64,000 nucleotides of DNA, taken from assembly GCF_024199005.1 (NCBI RefSeq), contig NZ_JANATA010000018.1, forward strand, positions 1-64,000, written 5' to 3'. Source of the stretch: Opacimonas viscosa. GTDB lineage: Bacteria; Pseudomonadota; Gammaproteobacteria; Enterobacterales; Alteromonadaceae. The notes under the pieces were generated by a model. It was not told where the DNA came from and did not search any database. It worked only from the letters and a program-made list of their open reading frames with translations. Both the position numbers and the translations under genes were made by a program. Positions 38,894 to 48,680 of the stretch are shown here, piece by piece. Position 1 is the stretch's first letter, and every line of letters begins with the position of its first letter.

Positions 38894-39700
38894 ATGCATA
38901 CTCAAATCGAAAGTTTATTTGCTGGTTTATGGGAGGATTACTTAACCATTACCCCCTCAGCAATGCAGATCCACAAACTGATTCAAGCGGAAGATGAGCA
39001 AGCGAATATTGTCAATGATCATATTGCTTTGCGTACCTTTGCTTTACCGGGCATGCGTGTGACGGACCTAGCCGAGCACTTTGTGCAGTTAGGCTATCGC
39101 CAGGCTGGCGAATATGACTTCTCCAGTAAAAAATTGAATGCGTTTCACTACGAACACTCTGATGAGAATCAACCTAAAGTGTTTATTAGTGAATTAAGAG
39201 TCGATGAACTTTCCGCTCGAGCTCAGGCGATTATTCATAACTTGACGAAAACGTTGCCCAGCGATCTCGCTCAGCAAACTGACTTTTTGTATTCAGGTAC
39301 GCATTGGGCAATTAGTTATGAAGATTATACCCAGCTGCTAGCAGAGAGTGAATATGCAGCTTGGTTAGCGGCGTGGGGATTCAGAGCTAATCACTTTACT
39401 GTCAGTATCAACCATTTACAAAAAATTACTGAACTGACACAAATGAATGCATTACTCCAAGATCATGGCTTTGTATTAAATCAATCTGGTGGAGTCATCA
39501 AAGGGGGCGAGGATGTCTGTTTAGCCCAATCGGCTACCATGGCCGATCACGCATTGGTCAAATTCAGTGATCTAGAAAAAAATATTCCAAGTTGTTTCTA
39601 TGAATTTGCACAACGTTATCCTTTGAATAATGGTAAGCTATACCATGGATTTGTTGCTGCATCTGCAGATAAAATTTTTGAAAGTACAAACGTCAATTAA
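38894..39700 (+). CDS. DUF1338 family protein (HglS/YdcJ-like metalloenzyme)
   Basis: A 268-residue DUF1338 protein. The motif NDHIALRTF near residues 41-49 holds the first metal-ligand His, with FHYEH and KVFISEL following. Some DUF1338 members are Fe(II)-dependent 2-oxoadipate dioxygenase/decarboxylases of lysine breakdown. The short form found after astD, as here, has no settled reaction; a step in amino-acid catabolism is inferred from position. It is the last gene before the terminator at 39745. Confidence 0.85.
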   Translation: MHTQIESLFAGLWEDYLTITPSAMQIHKLIQAEDEQANIVNDHIALRTFALPGMRVTDLAEHFVQLGYRQAGEYDFSSKKLNAFHYEHSDENQPKVFISELRVDELSARAQAIIHNLTKTLPSDLAQQTDFLYSGTHWAISYEDYTQLLAESEYAAWLAAWGFRANHFTVSINHLQKITELTQMNALLQDHGFVLNQSGGVIKGGEDVCLAQSATMADHALVKFSDLEKNIPSCFYEFAQRYPLNNGKLYHGFVAASADKIFESTNVN

Positions 39701-39744
39701 GCGGGTATTTTTAACAATCCTATTAGGCTTCGTCTAGTGGCTTG

Positions 39745-39767
39745 AGTTTACTCGAGTAAACTTTTTA
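39745..39767 (+). terminator. Terminator of the ast-DUF1338 operon
   Basis: An 18-bp perfect palindrome AGTTTACTCGAGTAAACT (39745-39762), folding as a 7-bp stem with a TCGA loop, runs directly into TTTTTAT. It lies 45 bp after the DUF1338 stop codon. Confidence 0.8.
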
Positions 39768-39885
39768 TATTTACACTGCTAGACCATAGTCTAATGAGCT
39801 AAAAAAGGATATTTGGCGTAAACATAAGTTGGCAAGAGCGTTCATTGACGTAAATCTAACTGTAGGCATACAAGGATGTAATATT

Positions 39886-40629
39886 TTGATCATAAGTGTT
39901 CCATACAAAACCTCAGAAGTGCTAGCAAAAAAAATAAAGCGGACATTAGTCGACAACTCTTCTGTGTTTTTAGCTTCTCAAGAACAAGACAACTTTGCCG
40001 ATGAGCAACTAGCTGATTCGCCAAAGGCATCTACAACACATCAGGTTCCATTTACATCTAGCCCTGTTATTGAGTTGTTAGCCAATAAGCAATCACCTTG
40101 TTTACATGCCGTTTCTTCCCCTTTGGATTGGGTGTCGATTGTCTTTCGGTTCCCTCAAATACTCTCTTTTCCCAGAGGCCACGGGGAACCTGTCGTAATA
40201 GCGCCAGGATATTTTACTGATAAACGTTCTTTAGAATTATTAGCCCAGTTATTAAAATATCTTAATTACTCTGTTTATCAACTAGAACTCACCATCAAGC
40301 CTTCTGATTTAGAGAAATATTTAGCGGCTGTTACCAAAGAGATATGTGGGTTATATACCAAGGCACAACAGCCCATCTCATTGATCGGTTGTAGTTTTGG
40401 TAATTTGTTGTGTGCTGAACTACAAGAAAAGCTACCCGAAATAATTGGTCAAGTTGTTATGATTGGTAAAACATCCCCACTCAAGGCTCAGCAGTCTGCA
40501 CAAGTCGAGATGCGTACCACTTTTATCCATGCCAACCAAGAACGTTTCGGAACGTGTATAAATACAGACATGTGCGTGCAAATTACACACGCACTCGCCC
40601 CCTCTACTTATAAATTTTTCCAGAAATAA
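39886..40629 (+). CDS. Short alpha/beta-hydrolase-like protein
   Basis: About 248 residues. The second half looks like an alpha/beta hydrolase: a [13 protein letters not shown] strand-loop, then the nucleophile-elbow motif [10 protein letters not shown], then [10 protein letters not shown]. The region after the elbow is short and the usual acid residue is not obvious; a possible His lies in ITHALAPST. The N-terminal 60 residues are unrecognised. No ATG is available: I take the TTG at 39886 (AAGGA nine bases upstream); a TTG at 39829 is an alternative. The 3' end overlaps the convergent chemoreceptor gene by 22 bp. Confidence 0.6.
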   Translation: MIISVPYKTSEVLAKKIKRTLVDNSSVFLASQEQDNFADEQLADSPKASTTHQVPFTSSPVIELLANKQSPCLHAVSSPLDWVSIVFRFPQILSFPRGHGEPVVIAPGYFTDKRSLELLAQLLKYLNYSVYQLELTIKPSDLEKYLAAVTKEICGLYTKAQQPISLIGCSFGNLLCAELQEKLPEIIGQVVMIGKTSPLKAQQSAQVEMRTTFIHANQERFGTCINTDMCVQITHALAPSTYKFFQK

Positions 40630-42245
40630 TCACCAACAGCGGCTAATTGCTGTACTTCTCTTTGGGCTTTTTGACTTTCTTCATTAGATTGCTGTGCTAA
40701 TGAAGAACAAGCTTGAGAGACCTCGTAAATTTTGTGGACACTTTGATTAATCGATTCAGACACAAAAACCTGCTCCTCTAAAGCCGCAGCAATTTGCGTA
40801 TTTTGACTAACAATTTCATCACTCGCCGCCTGAATACGCTCAACATTTTGTTCTGATTGAATAGCTGCATCACGTGCAATATCGATATTTTTGTTCACTT
40901 GCTTAATTAAGCCAACCGTCGAGTCTGTTTGTTCGTTTAACGCGGATACGGTATCGATAATTTGCTGGGTAGAGGCATGTGTCTTATTAGCTAACTCGCG
41001 CACTTCATTTGCAACCACTGCAAATCCGCGCCCGTGTTCACCAGCACGAGCGGCTTCAATCGCAGCATTTAATGCCAACAAATTGGTTTGGTCAGCAATG
41101 CTTTGAATAATATTAACAATACCCGTTACTTGTTGGGTTTGTACGGATAATGATTCAGTCGTTTGTTTTACTGATGAGACTTGGTTATCTAATTGCTCCA
41201 TCACCGCAACCGTTTTTTGGGTATTAGCTAATGTTTGGTTGATATCTGTTGCATTTTGATTCATCAAATCTAACACGCGATGGCTCGAGTGCCCAACTTC
41301 GGCGAAACTTGCTGACATTTCGGTAATTGCAGTAGAAACCTGACTCACTTCATGTTCTTGTTCAGAGCAGTTTTTCGCAGTCTCTTCGCTATAGTTTGCA
41401 ACATCCTGTAAGGTTCTATCAATCATTCCCCCTGTTTCTTTTAGTCGGCCAAGAATAGCCCCTTGTTGTTTTTTCGAGGCTTCCAGAGCAAGTTTGACTT
41501 GTCCCACTGCTGATGTATCTGCGGTATAAATAAACTGTGCTAGCGGATCATCAATAATAGATTTAGCATGACGAACGACGGGATCCCAACGTTTATTCAT
41601 GTGTGCCATCGCCAAGGCACAAATAGCGTGAGCTCCGATTAACACAGGAGAAAGTACTACGGCTTGTTCAGACGCTATGGCAAAGGTCAGCCCCAATGAT
41701 CCAGCAAAACTCGCGGCAATAGCACTAAACGGACTCAAAAATATATTTTTCAGCTTGTTGGTCTTCAGAAAATCTTTACCTTGGTTTATCTGGTGATACA
41801 CAAACTGTGCTCTGGCAATAACGGCTTCTGAAGCCTTAACACGAACGGATTGGTACTCTGTTTCACCTTTAGCCGTTAGCAGTGGTGATGCGAAGGCATC
41901 CACCCAGTAATGATCGCCATTCGCACTTTTGTTTTTAACGATCCCCATCCAAGATTGGCCGGCCTGAAGACGTCGCCATAGTTCCGCAAAGGCGGCCTTA
42001 GGCATGTCCGGATGACGAATAATATTATGATATTCGCCATAGAGTTGTTCCGTAGTTAATCCTGCATATTGCACGAAGTCATTGTTGACATAAGTAATCT
42101 GAGAATCTTTATTCGTAACGGATAAAATATTGGTTCCAGGTTTTACTGGGATATTATTTTGTGTGACGCGATCAGATATAACCGCACGAGAAGTACGAGT
42201 TTGCTTTCCTTGCGCTGCCACAGAAGCGTTTTCTGTTGCTATCAT
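40608..42245 (-). CDS. PAS-domain methyl-accepting chemotaxis protein (Aer-like)
   Basis: A 545-residue chemoreceptor. A PAS domain (about 38-140, [33 protein letters not shown]) resembles the redox/energy sensor Aer. A hydrophobic hairpin (about 165-212) anchors it, and there is no periplasmic domain. The cytoplasmic signalling tip carries the conserved hairpin ([33 protein letters not shown]) that binds CheA and CheW. The sequence does not end in a CheR-binding NWETF-type pentapeptide. Its ligand is unknown; energy taxis is inferred from the PAS type. Confidence 0.93.
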   Translation of the reverse strand: MIATENASVAAQGKQTRTSRAVISDRVTQNNIPVKPGTNILSVTNKDSQITYVNNDFVQYAGLTTEQLYGEYHNIIRHPDMPKAAFAELWRRLQAGQSWMGIVKNKSANGDHYWVDAFASPLLTAKGETEYQSVRVKASEAVIARAQFVYHQINQGKDFLKTNKLKNIFLSPFSAIAASFAGSLGLTFAIASEQAVVLSPVLIGAHAICALAMAHMNKRWDPVVRHAKSIIDDPLAQFIYTADTSAVGQVKLALEASKKQQGAILGRLKETGGMIDRTLQDVANYSEETAKNCSEQEHEVSQVSTAITEMSASFAEVGHSSHRVLDLMNQNATDINQTLANTQKTVAVMEQLDNQVSSVKQTTESLSVQTQQVTGIVNIIQSIADQTNLLALNAAIEAARAGEHGRGFAVVANEVRELANKTHASTQQIIDTVSALNEQTDSTVGLIKQVNKNIDIARDAAIQSEQNVERIQAASDEIVSQNTQIAAALEEQVFVSESINQSVHKIYEVSQACSSLAQQSNEESQKAQREVQQLAAVGDYFWKNL

Positions 42246-42449
42246 GGTATGTCCTTGCTGGGATGTATCTTATTCTTATTGTTATCAGTGTTAGATTTAG
42301 TGTAACGAATTTATTACACTTAATTTAACGGCCAGAAAGGGGCTGAATGTAGTGCCAGATATTGATATAAATCAATCCTTTTTCATAGTGCGTAAAAAAA
42401 GTTAGCATAAACAAAGATATAAAATTAGGCATTACTGAAAATTTAAAAC

Positions 42450-42487
42450 AAAAAAGCTGAAGGTAATCTTTGACTACCTTCAGCTTT
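42450..42487 (-). terminator. parC terminator
   Basis: A 13-bp perfect stem (TACCTTCAGCTTT at 42475-42487 with AAAGCTGAAGGTA at 42453-42465, 9-nt loop) is followed on the minus strand by a six-T run. It lies 30 bp past the parC stop codon. Confidence 0.88.
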
Positions 42488-42516
42488 ATCACTTTCACAG
42501 TACTATTTAGACGCTT

Positions 42517-44850
42517 TTAAAGCTCGGTCTGTTGTCCTGATGAGCTCTCTAATGCAGAATTTTCTGCACCCAATTCTGGATCCTCTACGACATCCTCTGT
42601 TCGGGAAATCAGGATCTCATCGACCCGTTGCAAACCACGTGGTAATTTATTGCCACGACGCCCTCTTTCTCCAATGTAATGAGCTAAATCAGAGGGTTTT
42701 AACGTCATTCCTCGTTTTCCTGAAATGATTTTAACCTCTGCATCAATCGGTACAACCGCAGCATGTACCACAAACTCTTCTCGGGTTTTCGCTTTCGCAG
42801 AAGGAATATTGATGAGTTTGTTACCTTTCCCTTTGCCTAAAGAGGGTAAATCTCTTAATGGGAAGAGCAACATCCGCCCTTCGTTAGATATAAACAGACA
42901 CAAGTCCGTTGCAATATCGTTAACGGGTTGTGGTGTGATTACTTTGGCAGCTGGTGGTAATGATAAATACGCTTTACCTGCTTTGGCTTTACTCAACATA
43001 TCTTTGAATGTGCCCACAAAACCATATCCAGCATCACAAGAGACTAAGAATTGCTGTTCATCCTTACCCATGATGACATCTGTAAAATTCTCTCCAGCAA
43101 CGATGCCAAAACGGCCTGACAATGGCTCACCTTGGCTTCTGGCAGAAGGTAGACCATGCGCATCACAGCTAAATGTTCGACCTGAGGTATCAATAAACAC
43201 GGCAGGTTGATTCGAACGTCCTTTGGCACTGGCTAAATATTTGTCATCACCTTTATAGCTGAGCCCAGCTGCGTCAACATCATGGCCTTTAGCACAACGT
43301 GCCCAACCTTTTTCAGATAGCACAACGGTAACAGGTTCTGATGGTACTAATTCTTTTTCACTCAGTGCTTTCGCTTCACCGCGCTCGACTATAGGAGAGC
43401 GACGATCATCACCATAAGTTTCGGCATCCGCCAAGATTTCCTTTTTGATCAACGTCTTCATACGACGATCTGAGCTAAGTAACAATTGGAGTTTGTCACG
43501 CTCAGCGGCAAGCTCGTCTTGCTCACCCTTGATTTTCATCTCTTCTAGTTTTGCAAGATGGCGTAATTTTAAATCCAGAATCGCTTCTGCTTGGATGTCC
43601 GACAAACCAAAACGCGCCATCAACTCTTGCTTGGGTTTTTCTTCATTGCGAATAATTTCAATGACTTCATCGATATTCAGGAAGGCTATCATTAAGCCTT
43701 CTAAAATATGGAGGCGCGCTAAAATTTTGTCCAAACGGAATTGCAAACGACGAGTCACCGTATCACGTCGATACTCCAGCCATTCTGATAAGATGGTCTT
43801 TAAATCTTTGACTTTGGGACGCCCATCCAAACCAATCATGTTGATGTTGACCCGATAGTTTTTTTCTAAATCGGTAGTCGCAAATAAATGCTGCATCAGC
43901 TGTTCTATATCAACTCTATTAGAACGAGGCGTTACCACCAAACGAGTCGGATTTTCATGATCAGACTCATCTCGTAAATCACTCACCATAGGCAGTTTTT
44001 TGTTCTGCATTTGATTGGCAATTTGCTCTAAAATTTTGGCGCCTGAGGCTTGATGTGGCAAAGCTGTAATAACAATTTCACCCCCTTCATCACTATACAC
44101 AGCTCGCATCTTAATTGAGCCACGACCCGTTTCGTAGATTTTTTGAATATCTGCACGAGGTGTAATGATTTCGGCGTCAGTCGGATAATCTGGTCCTTGT
44201 ACATCTTCAAGTAACTCGGATAATTCTGTTTTAGAATTATCGAGTAGCTTGGCACACGCATTGGCAAGCTCACGTACATTGTGCGGTGGAATATCGGTGG
44301 CCATACCAACCGCTATCCCTGTAATACCGTTCAGTAATATGTGCGGCAAACGTGCCGGTAATACTTTAGGTTCTTCAATGGTACCATCAAAATTAGGTTG
44401 CCAATCAGCCGTACCTTGTCCCAATTCTGCCAGCAGAACTTCGGAAAACTTTGATAGCCGCGCCTCGGTATAACGCATAGCAGCAAATGATTTAGGGTCG
44501 TCAGGGGCACCCCAATTACCTTGGCCATCGACCAGAGGATAACGATATGTGAATGGCTGAGCCATCAATACCATGGCTTCATAGCAAGCACTGTCACCAT
44601 GCGGGTGAAACTTACCTAGAACATCACCAACCGTTCGGGCTGACTTTTTGTATTTGGCATTAGCACTTAATCCCAGATCAGACATAGCGTAAATGATACG
44701 TCGCTGAACCGGTTTTAAACCGTCACCAATATGCGGTAAGGCTCGGTCCATGATAACGTACATCGAATAATTCAAATACGCTTCTTCCGTAAAGCGACGC
44801 ATAGGAAGTTGTTCAATACCATCTTGATTTATTGTGACTTCATTACTCAT
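42517..44850 (-). CDS. parC: DNA topoisomerase IV subunit A
   Basis: A 777-residue catalytic subunit that, with ParE, decatenates daughter chromosomes. The catalytic Tyr is in [10 protein letters not shown] (about 122). The quinolone-determining segment [12 protein letters not shown] keeps the sensitive-type Ser and Glu. The GyrA-like cleavage core is followed by the C-terminal beta-pinwheel and an acidic tail. It ends in its own strong terminator. parE is not adjacent; it diverges from the hybrid kinase gene across 115 bp. Confidence 0.96.
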   Translation of the reverse strand: MSNEVTINQDGIEQLPMRRFTEEAYLNYSMYVIMDRALPHIGDGLKPVQRRIIYAMSDLGLSANAKYKKSARTVGDVLGKFHPHGDSACYEAMVLMAQPFTYRYPLVDGQGNWGAPDDPKSFAAMRYTEARLSKFSEVLLAELGQGTADWQPNFDGTIEEPKVLPARLPHILLNGITGIAVGMATDIPPHNVRELANACAKLLDNSKTELSELLEDVQGPDYPTDAEIITPRADIQKIYETGRGSIKMRAVYSDEGGEIVITALPHQASGAKILEQIANQMQNKKLPMVSDLRDESDHENPTRLVVTPRSNRVDIEQLMQHLFATTDLEKNYRVNINMIGLDGRPKVKDLKTILSEWLEYRRDTVTRRLQFRLDKILARLHILEGLMIAFLNIDEVIEIIRNEEKPKQELMARFGLSDIQAEAILDLKLRHLAKLEEMKIKGEQDELAAERDKLQLLLSSDRRMKTLIKKEILADAETYGDDRRSPIVERGEAKALSEKELVPSEPVTVVLSEKGWARCAKGHDVDAAGLSYKGDDKYLASAKGRSNQPAVFIDTSGRTFSCDAHGLPSARSQGEPLSGRFGIVAGENFTDVIMGKDEQQFLVSCDAGYGFVGTFKDMLSKAKAGKAYLSLPPAAKVITPQPVNDIATDLCLFISNEGRMLLFPLRDLPSLGKGKGNKLINIPSAKAKTREEFVVHAAVVPIDAEVKIISGKRGMTLKPSDLAHYIGERGRRGNKLPRGLQRVDEILISRTEDVVEDPELGAENSALESSSGQQTEL

Positions 44851-44965
44851 CAGCTATCTTTATTATTATGGGTTATACTTGTACGAATAATAATACAGGT
44901 CGATGCTAAATTACACGACTTAATGTGTTAATATGAAAATTCATTAATAAAAGAATACTCAAAAA

Positions 44966-47737
44966 ATGATTGGTTTGACTCAGATTAAGCGTTTTACCCT
45001 CAGCCTCTCTCTATTACTGTGTTTGGCTCTTTCGAGTACCGTCAGTGCTGATACTCTAACAGTCTCCCCAAGCTCTAATAATTTCTTTTATTTTGGTTCG
45101 ATTGTCGGTGGCCTAGTGATTTTGGCAGCATACAATCTGCTTTTATTTTTGACCTCTCGTGACTATTCTTCACTGACTTTTTCATTGTATACGATTAGCG
45201 TTTTGACGTACCTTGCTTATGGTACTTATGATTTTAAACCGACTAGTGTTTTTCCATATAGTGAAAATATTAATAACCCTTCGTTGGTGCTATTTTGTAT
45301 TGTGGCGATAGCAGGTTTCTTGTATCACCTATTTACAGAAGAAGAAAAAACACCATTGGTCAAACAAACACACATGTTTGTTAATGTCTTATGCGGCTTG
45401 TGTTTTACCGCATTACTCGCTTTTGAAGTAAATTCGCCGCTGTATTATGTGCCATTGATTGTGGTTGTTATATTAAGTTTATCGGCCTTGGCCTATATCT
45501 CTTGCAAACACACTCAGACTGTACAATCCCCTCTATTTTTTGCTTCACTAGCGATACTTCTTCCCCTCATTGCAATTTTTCTACACCTTCTATCTATCGG
45601 CCTCTTTGGGCAAGCCCCAAGTTTTACGCTGTTTGGGATCTCACTGTTGTTATTTGTCCAAAGCCTATTATTTACCGTTGCATTAAATCAAAAAGAACGG
45701 ATTAAGCTACTCGCAGAGATCAACGACATTACGCATGACCTACAAACCAATTTGTTATTTATTGAAGAACAAAATGCAAGTTTAGACATTGCTCGAAAGA
45801 CAGCATTAAAATCGAGTAACGCTAAATCACGTTTTTTAGCAAATATATCCCATGAAATTAGAACACCATTAAATGCCATTGTCGGATTCAGTCGCGAGTT
45901 ACAATCCGCGAATTTACCCACTGAGAAAAAAGAGCAAATAAATCTTATTAATTTTGCCGCAAATAACCTCAATGCTTTGGTCAATGATGTACTAGATTTT
46001 TCAAAAATTGAAGCTGGCAAACTCAATATTAAAACTGCTGAGTACTCGCCTCTATCATTATTTGAAGAACTCAGTGAAGTTACAGCAAAATCTGCCCAGC
46101 TAAAACATTTAGAATTTATTTTCGAAACTAATAACCTACCGGCTAAACTGACTGGTGATGTATTGAGATTGAAGCAGGTTCTAAACAACTTGCTTAGCAA
46201 TGCCTTGAAATTTACCGACACAGGCATTATTAAGTTATCGGTTGTAAGCAGAATCTTACAGCGTAATAAAGTTGAACTAATCATAAAAGTCTCCGATACT
46301 GGGATTGGCATATCACCAGAAAATATCAGAAAGCTTTTTTCTGCTTTTAGTCAGATTGATGACGATGTAAATCGACAGTTCCAAGGTAGCGGTCTTGGTC
46401 TAGTAATCTCCCGAGAGATTATAAAGATGATGAAAGGACACATTTCGATAGAATCAACCGAAGGATTTGGGAGCACATTTACGGTGGCCATAAAACAACA
46501 ACTAGCGTCAAAAGAACAAATATTTGATGTGCAATCGACACTGCGTGGGAAGCATGCTTTGGTGTTTGACCCTCTGCATGAATCGCGTTCGGCAACAGCC
46601 AAGCTTCTCCATAACATTGGCATGCGTACAACCTCTGTAGATAGCTTTGAATATTTACAAGCGCTCTCTTGCCAGACCGAAAATAAATTCGACTATGCGT
46701 TTTTTGCTTGTCCACAAGCCCACTCATTGCAGCGTTTGAGCATCTTAAACCAAGTTGAAAAGTTTAAGATCAAAAAACCCGTCGTATTATATTCTGGCAT
46801 CAAACCTTTGGAACAGCATCCAAAGTTTACCCCTGATATTTTTGCAGAGTTATCACTGCCATTGACGCCTAGTAAAGTGGAACAACTCGAAAACACGCAA
46901 CTTAAAAATCGTATTAATCCCATGCAGATCCGCATGAAAGCACTGCCGCCATTAAAAATACTCGCTGTAGACGACTTGCCCATAAATCTGCGTCTCCTCG
47001 AAACCTGGCTAAAGACAACAAATATCACATTAGTGCTAGCGAATTCAGGCCACGAAGCACTTGAAAAATGTGCTGATGAAGACTTTGATATGATTTTGAT
47101 GGATATTCAAATGCCGAATATGGACGGTGTGGTTACAACCTCTCATATTCGCAAAACAGACAGAAATATGGGGACACCTGTTGTTGCTCTCACCGCACAT
47201 GGTTTTAATGAAGACAGAGAGCATTTCCTAAAATCTGGTTTTGATGATTTTATTGCTAAACCCATCGATTTATCTGCGTTATTAGACTTGATTGAAATGT
47301 GGTGCCAACCTCCAGAAACTCTACCCGATATTATTTTACCTGATGGCTTGGTAGAAGGCTTACAAGAGATTAAGAGTGTTGATTGGGAGTTAGCTATCCG
47401 ACGCGCAAACTACAACAGCAGTGCGGCAAAAGAGTTGCTCGGTGAGTTCATGATCATGCTACCGAAGATTATGCGGGATATAAAACGCCAATTTACTCAG
47501 TCCAAGACCAAAGAACTCCAAGCGAATATTCACAAACTTCATGGTGCATGCTGTTACACCGGTGTTCCGCAACTCCAGAAGCTCTGCTTTACGATAGAAA
47601 GAGATTATAAAAATGGGATTACCCAAGATCTCAGTGCTCAAGTGGATATGTTACTCAATGAAGCCGAGCGAGTCGTAATTGAGGCTAGAGAAGTTATTAA
47701 AACAGTTGAGGACGAGGCGTTTACCAACGCCTCATAA
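44966..47737 (+). CDS. BarA-like hybrid histidine kinase with multi-pass sensor
   Basis: A 923-residue hybrid kinase. A signal peptide (1-28) and seven likely membrane helices (about 42-240) form a 7TM-like sensor. They are followed by a coiled coil, HisKA (His296 in ANISHEIRTPLNA), an ATPase domain (N box NNLLSNALKF, DTGIGIS, GSGLGL), a degenerate receiver-like segment (about 520-630), a true receiver (Asp713 in MILMDIQMPNMDG) and an HPt domain (His856 in IHKLHGACCYTGVPQL). From HisKA to HPt the layout and motifs follow E. coli BarA; the sensor does not. A GacA/UvrY partner is expected but not in view. Confidence 0.9.
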   Translation: MIGLTQIKRFTLSLSLLLCLALSSTVSADTLTVSPSSNNFFYFGSIVGGLVILAAYNLLLFLTSRDYSSLTFSLYTISVLTYLAYGTYDFKPTSVFPYSENINNPSLVLFCIVAIAGFLYHLFTEEEKTPLVKQTHMFVNVLCGLCFTALLAFEVNSPLYYVPLIVVVILSLSALAYISCKHTQTVQSPLFFASLAILLPLIAIFLHLLSIGLFGQAPSFTLFGISLLLFVQSLLFTVALNQKERIKLLAEINDITHDLQTNLLFIEEQNASLDIARKTALKSSNAKSRFLANISHEIRTPLNAIVGFSRELQSANLPTEKKEQINLINFAANNLNALVNDVLDFSKIEAGKLNIKTAEYSPLSLFEELSEVTAKSAQLKHLEFIFETNNLPAKLTGDVLRLKQVLNNLLSNALKFTDTGIIKLSVVSRILQRNKVELIIKVSDTGIGISPENIRKLFSAFSQIDDDVNRQFQGSGLGLVISREIIKMMKGHISIESTEGFGSTFTVAIKQQLASKEQIFDVQSTLRGKHALVFDPLHESRSATAKLLHNIGMRTTSVDSFEYLQALSCQTENKFDYAFFACPQAHSLQRLSILNQVEKFKIKKPVVLYSGIKPLEQHPKFTPDIFAELSLPLTPSKVEQLENTQLKNRINPMQIRMKALPPLKILAVDDLPINLRLLETWLKTTNITLVLANSGHEALEKCADEDFDMILMDIQMPNMDGVVTTSHIRKTDRNMGTPVVALTAHGFNEDREHFLKSGFDDFIAKPIDLSALLDLIEMWCQPPETLPDIILPDGLVEGLQEIKSVDWELAIRRANYNSSAAKELLGEFMIMLPKIMRDIKRQFTQSKTKELQANIHKLHGACCYTGVPQLQKLCFTIERDYKNGITQDLSAQVDMLLNEAERVVIEAREVIKTVEDEAFTNAS

Positions 47738-47743
47738 TTTTAT
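47714..47743 (+). terminator. Terminator overlapping the kinase stop codon
   Basis: An 8-bp perfect stem GAGGCGTT/AACGCCTC (47714-47721, 47726-47733) with a TACC loop, followed by ATAATTTTAT. The stem lies inside the last codons of the kinase gene (stop at 47735-47737), so the coding end doubles as the terminator. Confidence 0.7.
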
Positions 47744-47864
47744 ATAGGCTGTTTCTATGGGCTCGCAGACTCATAGGTACACCCATTGGAAAATTCATTG
47801 TTATACTGCGCACTAATAGGTTTATCGTGTACAAGTACGTATCGTAACCAAGAAGCTAAATCGT

Positions 47865-48554
47865 TTATACTGACGACTGTTTTGTTACAATATCAGCCTG
47901 ACAGGCTCGTAAAAGTTGGACAAACTCATCTACTGGACGATCTAACTCAGCTTCATTGATATATACATCAAATCCTAAGCGACTGCGCAACTTATCCATA
48001 CGATTAGCAAACATGCCCTGAACACCTGTCACAAAAGAACCATCAGGCAATTTGAAGCGATCTTTTTCGATTAAATCATCAGCCCCACACATCCCACTAC
48101 TACACTGAGCATCTGGGTTTTGCATCAGCAATGGGCGCTGTTCAATCAACGTATTGGTCATAAGGCGACGTGAAATCGAAGCCAAAAAGGCGGGATACGT
48201 TTTCAACTTTATCCCCACTAAATGTAAATCGACTTGTTCAATCCCGCGAGTAACACGCGGTTGGTCAATCCGTTGGATATTATCCCAAGGGATATGCCAT
48301 TGCCCATGACGATGATGGTAGGAGATACCCATTTGGTCCAAAACAATACTATATTCCGGCTCTTTAATTTTATAAAACCCAATAACCGAGGCAATAATAC
48401 CCAAGCTAATAACCCCAATCGCAATTAAAATAAGAGATTTTGGTAAGGACGTCAGCAAAATAAAACCAAGTGCCAGTGCAGTGCCTCCAATAATGGATGA
48501 AGTAATACCGTTGCCCTTGGAGTTCGCTTTAATGTTTATGCGTTGTTCAGCCAT
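47865..48554 (-). CDS. DUF2982 family membrane protein
   Basis: A 229-residue protein with two membrane helices near the N terminus (about 18-60), then a PH-like cytoplasmic stretch (SYHHRHGQWHIPWDNIQRID) and a C-terminal region ending FDVYINEAELDRPVDEFVQLL. This fits DUF2982, a family of unknown function common in Alteromonas and Shewanella. A Cys cluster (CSSGMCG, about 152-158) is notable. It lies just downstream of the RND pump genes on the same strand (126-bp gap) and converges on the kinase gene. Confidence 0.78.
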   Translation of the reverse strand: MAEQRINIKANSKGNGITSSIIGGTALALGFILLTSLPKSLILIAIGVISLGIIASVIGFYKIKEPEYSIVLDQMGISYHHRHGQWHIPWDNIQRIDQPRVTRGIEQVDLHLVGIKLKTYPAFLASISRRLMTNTLIEQRPLLMQNPDAQCSSGMCGADDLIEKDRFKLPDGSFVTGVQGMFANRMDKLRSRLGFDVYINEAELDRPVDEFVQLLRACQADIVTKQSSV

Positions 48555-48680
48555 ACCAAATGTAATATATCCCGAAAGCTAAAATGGTAAATAAAATGAT
48601 AGCACGCATGCGTTTACAACGTGCGCAATTCGTATGTAATAGCCTTTTTAAGCCTTTGCTGGGTTTTTGGTTCACTTTAT

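Noticed and set aside
43445-43858. A 137-codon open frame antisense to parC
   Set aside because: It mirrors conserved parC codons and has an Arg/Ser-rich composition typical of antisense shadows.
45688-46311. A 207-codon open frame antisense to the hybrid kinase
   Set aside because: It is a shadow of strongly conserved HisKA and ATPase coding sequence on the other strand, with Ser/Leu-rich, low-information content and no ribosome-binding site.
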